Assembly (NCBI GenBank): GCA_018372555.1
Contig: JAHAIU010000100.1
Location: forward strand, 1-9,716
Direction of reading: 5' to 3'
DNA length: 9,716 nt
Source of the DNA: Clostridium sp.
Lineage (GTDB): Bacteria > Bacillota > Clostridia > Clostridiales > Clostridiaceae
In this document: one piece after another, positions 4,633 to 9,716 of the stretch
How the letters are laid out: every line of letters starts with the position of its first letter
How positions within the stretch are numbered: position 1 is the stretch's first letter
The notes under the pieces: model-generated
The model's input: only the letters and a program-made list of their open reading frames with translations
Told to the model about the DNA's origin: nothing
Databases searched by the model: none
Position numbers and translations under genes: made by a program

Positions 4633-6153
4633 ATGGGAAAAAGGCTACAAAAATGTAAAAATAGGATTATATCATTGACTTTAAGTATAACTATCTTATT
4701 AGGAATTTGTCTTCAACCGACGGCACTTAAAGTACATGCTACTGAAAACGAAAACGTTAATAATGGGACATCTGATGAATCTGACAAGTATTTAATTTAT
4801 CCAATACCTCAAAGTATTGAGTATGATGAAGATAAAACTACATTCAATCTGATTAATGGGGTAAATTTAGTTTTAGAAGATGGAGTTGATGAGGCCACAA
4901 AACTATATGTTGAAGAAGTATTAACTGAATTTAAGATTAATTACACTATAAATAATAAATTAAGTGAGAAGATAACAAATTTATGTCTAGGTGTAAATAA
5001 TTCAAAGGATATAGTTGATGAGTATGTAAAAAACAATATAACAATAAGTAATGAAACTTTATTTGAGAATCCAGATTCTTATTTAATGGATGTTAGAGAG
5101 GATGCAATTGTTATATTGGGTAAAGATACTGATAGTACATTTTATGGAGTAGCAACATTAAAGATGTTATTGTCATCATTTAATAATATGAAACTATTAA
5201 ATGCTAAAATTGAAGATTATGCTAGCGTACCAGTTCGTGGATTTATTGAGGGATTTTACGGAGGATGGGATTATGAGGAACGTGAAAGCTTAATGAATTT
5301 TGCAAAAGATTACAAAATGAATTCATTTATATATGCTTCTAAGACAGATCCTTATCATACTAGTAAATGGGATGTATTATATCCAGCAGATGAATTGTCT
5401 AAGATTGAAGAGCTTGTGAATTTAGGTGAAAAAACAAAGGTGCGTTATGGATGGTCGGTTCATATTTCAGGATTTTTTACTGGATTAGATACTTCTAATA
5501 AAGCTGAATATGAAAAAAGGTATCAAAAATTAATATCAAAATTTCAACAGTTATATGATGTTGGGGTACGCAAATTCGATATTTTAAATGATGATTTTGG
5601 TAGTGGATCTAATGAAGATGTCGTAACATTATTAAATCGTTTAGATACTGAGTTTATACAAAAAAATGGTTGTGCTAGGATGGCTTATTGCCCACAGGGA
5701 TATAATAAAGCATGGTCAGGTAATGGTGAAGAGCTTAGAGTATTAAAAGGATTAAATCAAACAATTGATTTATACTGGACAGGGGATGATGTAAATTCTC
5801 CAATTACTCAAGAAACAGTTGATTTCCTACAAGAAAAGACAAATCATAAACCAATGTTCTGGCTAAACTATCCAGTAAATGAGCATTCTAAATCAGGTGT
5901 TTATTTAGGAGATATTTCTTATTATGCACGTGATAATGTAAATGGAATGGCTGGATTTGTTTCTAATCCTTCTAGATTTGCAGAGTCTAATAAAGTTGCT
6001 TTATTTCAACTTGCTGCTTTAAATTGGAATAATAAAAATTATTTAAGTAATTCACAGAAAGTATGGGAGGATTCCTTTAAATATTTAGAACCAGAAGTAA
6101 AGGAAGCTTATTTAACAATAGCAAGAAATATTGCAAATGCACCAAGATCATAA
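4633..6153 (+). CDS. nagH: GH84 hyaluronidase / beta-N-acetylglucosaminidase, N-terminal and catalytic part, cut by an in-frame TAA
   Basis: This is the first 506 codons of a NagH/mu-toxin-like gene. Residues 1-36 are a signal peptide: basic start, hydrophobic core, probable cleavage after VHA. Residues 53 to about 195 form the N-terminal alpha/beta domain seen before GH84 and GH20 barrels. The GH84 catalytic barrel follows, with RGFIEGFYGGW (202-212), the catalytic aspartate pair D320-D321 in ILNDDFGSG, YWTGDDV (381-387), FWLNYPVN (409-416) and GFVSNP (441-446). The family hydrolyses terminal beta-linked GlcNAc, and members of this subgroup act on hyaluronan and host glycans outside the cell. 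Translation meets TAA at 6151-6153, just after the barrel and before the helical domain that normally follows. The same frame stays open beyond it, so this is one gene with a nonsense codon. A shortened secreted enzyme could keep its active site but would lose its binding modules. Active or not cannot be told from sequence. Confidence 0.85.
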   Translation: MGKRLQKCKNRIISLTLSITILLGICLQPTALKVHATENENVNNGTSDESDKYLIYPIPQSIEYDEDKTTFNLINGVNLVLEDGVDEATKLYVEEVLTEFKINYTINNKLSEKITNLCLGVNNSKDIVDEYVKNNITISNETLFENPDSYLMDVREDAIVILGKDTDSTFYGVATLKMLLSSFNNMKLLNAKIEDYASVPVRGFIEGFYGGWDYEERESLMNFAKDYKMNSFIYASKTDPYHTSKWDVLYPADELSKIEELVNLGEKTKVRYGWSVHISGFFTGLDTSNKAEYEKRYQKLISKFQQLYDVGVRKFDILNDDFGSGSNEDVVTLLNRLDTEFIQKNGCARMAYCPQGYNKAWSGNGEELRVLKGLNQTIDLYWTGDDVNSPITQETVDFLQEKTNHKPMFWLNYPVNEHSKSGVYLGDISYYARDNVNGMAGFVSNPSRFAESNKVALFQLAALNWNNKNYLSNSQKVWEDSFKYLEPEVKEAYLTIARNIANAPRS

Positions 6154-9100
6154 CGTGTTCCAGGATTTAATGAATCTGAGTATTTAAAAACTAAATTAGA
6201 TAGTGTAGCTGATAAGATTCAAAAAGGAACATTAACTGCAGATGATGTGGAAGTCCTAGATTTAATTGAAGAGTTTGATAACATGTTAGTTTCTATAGAA
6301 GAAATGAGACGTAATTGTACAAATGGTGGATTGCTAAAAGAATTAGATCCATGGCTTAAATCATTAAAAGATGTAGCAACATCAGGTAAAGAAATTTTAA
6401 AAAGTAAGATTGCTATATTGAATAATAATAAAACTGAAGCTTGGGACTCATTTAGGACAGCAACTAAAGCTTTTGAAACTAAATATACTTATCTTACAAC
6501 AGAAAGTTTACCAGATGTATATGCAGAAGCTGGAAGTAAACGCTTAACTCCATTTGTTTCTAAAATAGTGAAGTCTGTAAAAAATGATATAGTATCTATA
6601 TTTGGTATAGAAGATGATAGTTTTATTCCAAGCATATATGCAGTTATGGGGGGAGTAGAACAAGTTGATAATGCCAATACAGCAAAAATATTTGATGGTG
6701 ATGAAGGAACTAATGCATCATTTGTTATAAATCAAGCTGAAGGTGACTACATTGGTATTGATATGGGAAAAACTATATCAGTAAAAAATATTCATATTTT
6801 ACAAGCAATGAATGATACTCATCATGATTATTTTCATGAAGCAATTTTAGAATATTCAACAGATGGAACCACCTGGAATGAGATTAATACTTATAACAAT
6901 CAAGTAAGAATTGATTTAGAAGATTTAAACTTTGAAGCTAGATATGTAAGATTACGTTTAATCAAAGATAAAACAAAACCTTATTGGACTTATATTCGTG
7001 AATTCACTATTAATAAGGAAGATCCAAAGCAACCACGTATATATACGAATGTTGAACTTTTGAAAGAAACTCCAATAACTATTACTGGAAGTAGAAATAG
7101 TATTTATAATTTAAATAATATAACTTTAAAACCTAATGAATATGTAGGTATAAAATTAACAGATATAAGTAAGGTTTCTAATTTAGTTAATAAAGTTTCT
7201 AAAGAAGGATTAACTGTTGAGTATTCAATTAACGGAAGCACTTGGAATCAGTTTAAAGATGATACTGTAAATTCAAAATATATTAGATTAATTAATAAAT
7301 CTAATACAAGTATTACTTTAAATATAAATGAATTTGGTATGTCTATTACTAACTTAAAAGTAAACCCTAAAATGATGGAAACAAATTTGACTAATGGGTT
7401 AAAAGAAGGAGACTATAAAAATCTATTTGATAATGATTATTCTACATTTGCATGGACTAATGAAAATCAAGCTATTGGCGATTATATTACTTTTGATCTA
7501 GGAAATACAAGTAATATTTATGATGTAAAAGTTATTACATCTGATGGAAATCCTAGATTATACAATGCTGAAATTCAAATTTCAAAAGATAATAAAGAAT
7601 GGACAAGTATTGGCAAAGTTATAAATGATAATAGCGTTTTTGAAGTGCCATATCGTTATGTAACAGCAAATGGTGAAGGTAATGAAGCAAGATATTTAAG
7701 AATTTATATAACAGGAAATTCAGGATATTATTTAAAATTACATGAAATTGAAATTAATAAATCTGTAGAAAATGAAATATTAAGTGATTTAAATAGCAGC
7801 TTAAAAGGAGCTTTTAGTAAAGTAATTGATAAAGATATTTCAACTGTATTTACTCAAAAAGATCCTGTAAGTAAAACTGATTATATAGAGTATATATTTA
7901 GCGAAAATACCAATATTGACAGTATTTTACTTTTACAAGAACCATCAAATGGAGTTATGAAAATAAATACAAAGAATGGTTATGTAAAGGTATCTAATTT
8001 AAATAGTACTATTATAGATGTAGATACTTCAGAACATGATGATATTCTATCAGTTCGATTAGAATGGGAAGCTGGCGAAACTCCTTCAATATATGAATTA
8101 ATGTTTAAATATGGAGAAAATACAAGCGATGATATTGGAATGAATGTAGATAATATAATTGGAGAAGGTCCGAAAGATGAAATAACTAATATTGCTTTAA
8201 GAAAGCCAGTAACGGTATCTGGAACTAGTGATGGAAATAAAGATTTTGTAAATGATGGAGACGACAAGACAAAATGGGATAGTAATTTTATTAAAGGAAA
8301 TAATGCTTCTGAAAATGCATGGATAACAATTGATTTAGGTGAAGATAAAAATGAAATTACACAATTAATTGTTAAGTATTTTAATAAAATTTATCCAACT
8401 AATTATGATGTTCAAATTTCTGAGGATAATGAAAATTGGGAAACTATTAAAGAAATACAAAAACCTCATAATGGTCCGACCTATCCAATTGATTCAATTG
8501 ACTTTGAAAATCCAATAAGTGCTAGATATTTAAGACTATTCTTTAAAGAACTTAATACTGGAGCAGCTGGTAATGGTGTAGGTGTTAGTGAGTTAATGAT
8601 TATGGGTAAATATATAGAAGAAATACCAGTGGATTATAGTGTTTTAAATTCTTTAATTAATGAGATAAAAGTAAAAGATTTAAGCAACTATACTAAGGCT
8701 AGTGTAAACAACCTAAATACTGCTCTTAGAGAAGCGGAACTTTTATTAGATAATAAGGAAGTTACACAAGAGCAAATTAACCAAGGAGTAGAAAATCTTA
8801 AAGAATCAGTTAAGGTTTTAGAGGTAAAGATAACAGAGGATTTAAATATTGCACTTAATAAAAATGTAGAGGTATCAGGAACATCTAATGGTTTAAAGGA
8901 TTATATAAATGATGGAGATAAATTAACAAAATGGGACTCTAATTTTATAAAGGGTGAAAATGCAGATAAAGATGCATGGATAATAGTAGATTTAGGTGAG
9001 AAGCGAGCTATTATAAAAGAAATTATTATCTCATATTTTAATTTAGTATTTCCAACAAAATATAAGATGCAAGTGTCATCAGATATGGAAGATTGGGTAA

Positions 9101-9716
9101 CAGTTGCAGAGAAAAATAAGGAACATGGAAGTGAAGCACATCCAATTGATACTATAAAATTAGATAATGAAGTATCAGCAAGGTACGTACGTTTTGTATT
9201 TGAAGAATTAAATTCAGTTGCAGTTGGTAAGGGCGTTGGAATAAACGAACTTGAAATTGTAGGTAATATTATAAATGAAGAATCTGAATTAATAGGAGTA
9301 CAAGATCATAAAGATAAAGAAGCTATAGTACCAACTAATATAGAATCACTAGATTTAGATAAAATGAGTAATACAAGTATAAAAGTTGGAGATTTATTAT
9401 TAGAATTATTAGTGCCAGTTATGTGGGACATAAATGACTTTGATGGAAATACACCTGGGGTCTATAATTTATTTGGAGAATTGAAGTTAAATGATAATAT
9501 CAATAATCCAAAAGCTATAAAAGCAAAACAGACTGTTATTTTAAAAGAAGATAATCAAGGACCAGGTGAAATAGTTGATAAAACAAATCTTAATGCTAAA
9601 ATTAAAGAGCTTGAAATTATAGTAAACAATATTGATAAGTATATTCCTGAAACTGTAGAAGGCATAAGAGAGCTTTTAGAAAAAGCACAAGGAATATATA
9701 ACTCTGAAGATGCAAC
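6154..9716 (+). pseudogene. nagH: Remainder of the GH84 hyaluronidase gene after the nonsense codon: helical, CBM32-like, FIVAR and Ig-like modules (runs off window)
   Basis: The frame of the gene at 4633 continues without another stop for 1187 codons to the right edge. Modules in order: a charged helical region (about 6154-6657); an F5/8-C (CBM32)-like sandwich (about 6619-7014); a beta-rich region without a clear match (7027-7368); a second F5/8-C-like domain (about 7381-7767); another beta-rich region (7768-8112); a clear CBM32 (8188-8610); a FIVAR helical repeat (8629-8832); a second clear CBM32 (8845-9267); a Big_4-like Ig fold with VPVMWDINDFDGNTPGVYNL (about 9325-9545); and the start of another FIVAR (from 9586). 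This is the accessory layout of clostridial NagH-type enzymes, where CBM32s bind host sugars. No ATG just after the stop has a good ribosome binding site, and a restart would lack a signal peptide. This part is probably not made unless the TAA is read through or is an error. Confidence 0.8.
8188..9267 (+). repeat. Duplicated CBM32 modules separated by a FIVAR domain
   Basis: Segments 8188-8610 and 8845-9267 each encode 141 residues and align end to end without gaps, at about 55% identity by hand (77 of 141). Both start NIAL, and both contain TKWDSNFIKG, PIDxI, SARYxR and the C-terminal GxGVGxxEL. The DNA has diverged clearly more than a recent copy would. This is an old internal duplication, and both copies are still intact. 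Confidence 0.85.

Noticed and set aside
6151..6156. Selenocysteine or UGA-type recoding at the hyaluronidase stop
   Set aside because: The codon is TAA, not TGA. I see no obvious hairpin directly after it, and GH84 enzymes need no special residue there. A mutation or a base-call error is simpler.
6489..6677. 62-codon minus-strand open frame
   Set aside because: It lies wholly inside the hyaluronidase gene remainder and antisense to it. No ribosome binding site or recognisable protein was seen. It is a shadow of the conserved + frame.
7980..8267. 95-codon minus-strand open frame
   Set aside because: It is antisense to the clear modular coding frame of the hyaluronidase tail. Its serine- and proline-rich composition is what the reverse of this coding DNA gives.
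1..9716. CRISPR array, tRNA/rRNA genes, transposase or prophage genes
   Set aside because: No regularly spaced repeats, no tRNA-like cloverleaf sequence and no recognisable mobile-element protein were found on reading the window. The repeats present are short and isolated.

Overview
The window looks like chromosomal DNA of a low-GC Firmicute, most likely Clostridium sensu stricto. It is very A+T-rich, uses A/T-ending codons, and has AGGAG-type ribosome binding sites. Its gene families (GH84 mu-toxin-like hyaluronidase, FliB-type methylase, DUF434 protein, NCS2 uracil permease) are typical of clostridia. Species cannot be fixed from this sequence alone.

Layout, all main genes on the + strand: (1) 2-127, the last 41 codons of a membrane protein, closed by a strong hairpin terminator (175-220). 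(2) 128-447, a gene-free stretch with a second small terminator and a 12-bp direct repeat of 21-bp period. (3) 448-1227, a DUF434 (COG2454) protein whose C-terminal half resembles a PIN/NYN nuclease fold. (4) 1391-2680, a uracil permease whose start region carries a hairpin matching the PyrR-binding loop, positioned to control translation. Its terminator is a sister copy, with a compensatory base-pair change, of the one at 175-214. (5) 2948-4105, a FliB-type lysine-N-methylase with a ten-cysteine N-terminal region, followed by a hairpin that could terminate in both directions. (6) 4177-4632, mostly non-coding, holding a well-initiated minus-strand micro-ORF (4346-4423) that looks like a signal peptide or membrane peptide. 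(7) 4633 to the window end, a large secreted GH84 hyaluronidase/N-acetylglucosaminidase of the NagH/mu-toxin type. Its frame is broken by a single in-frame TAA at 6151-6153 but otherwise stays open for 1187 more codons, through several CBM32-like, Ig-like and FIVAR modules, past the right edge.

The genes do not form one pathway. Each main gene seems to be its own transcription unit with its own terminator or leader. The permease takes up uracil for pyrimidine salvage, probably under PyrR/uridine-nucleotide control. The hyaluronidase would act outside the cell on host glycans. The FliB-like and DUF434 proteins have no functional partner nearby. No complete new multi-gene system is visible. The most notable points are the nonsense codon in the hyaluronidase gene, the PyrR-type site over the permease start, the nuclease-like half of the DUF434 protein and the minus-strand micro-ORF.
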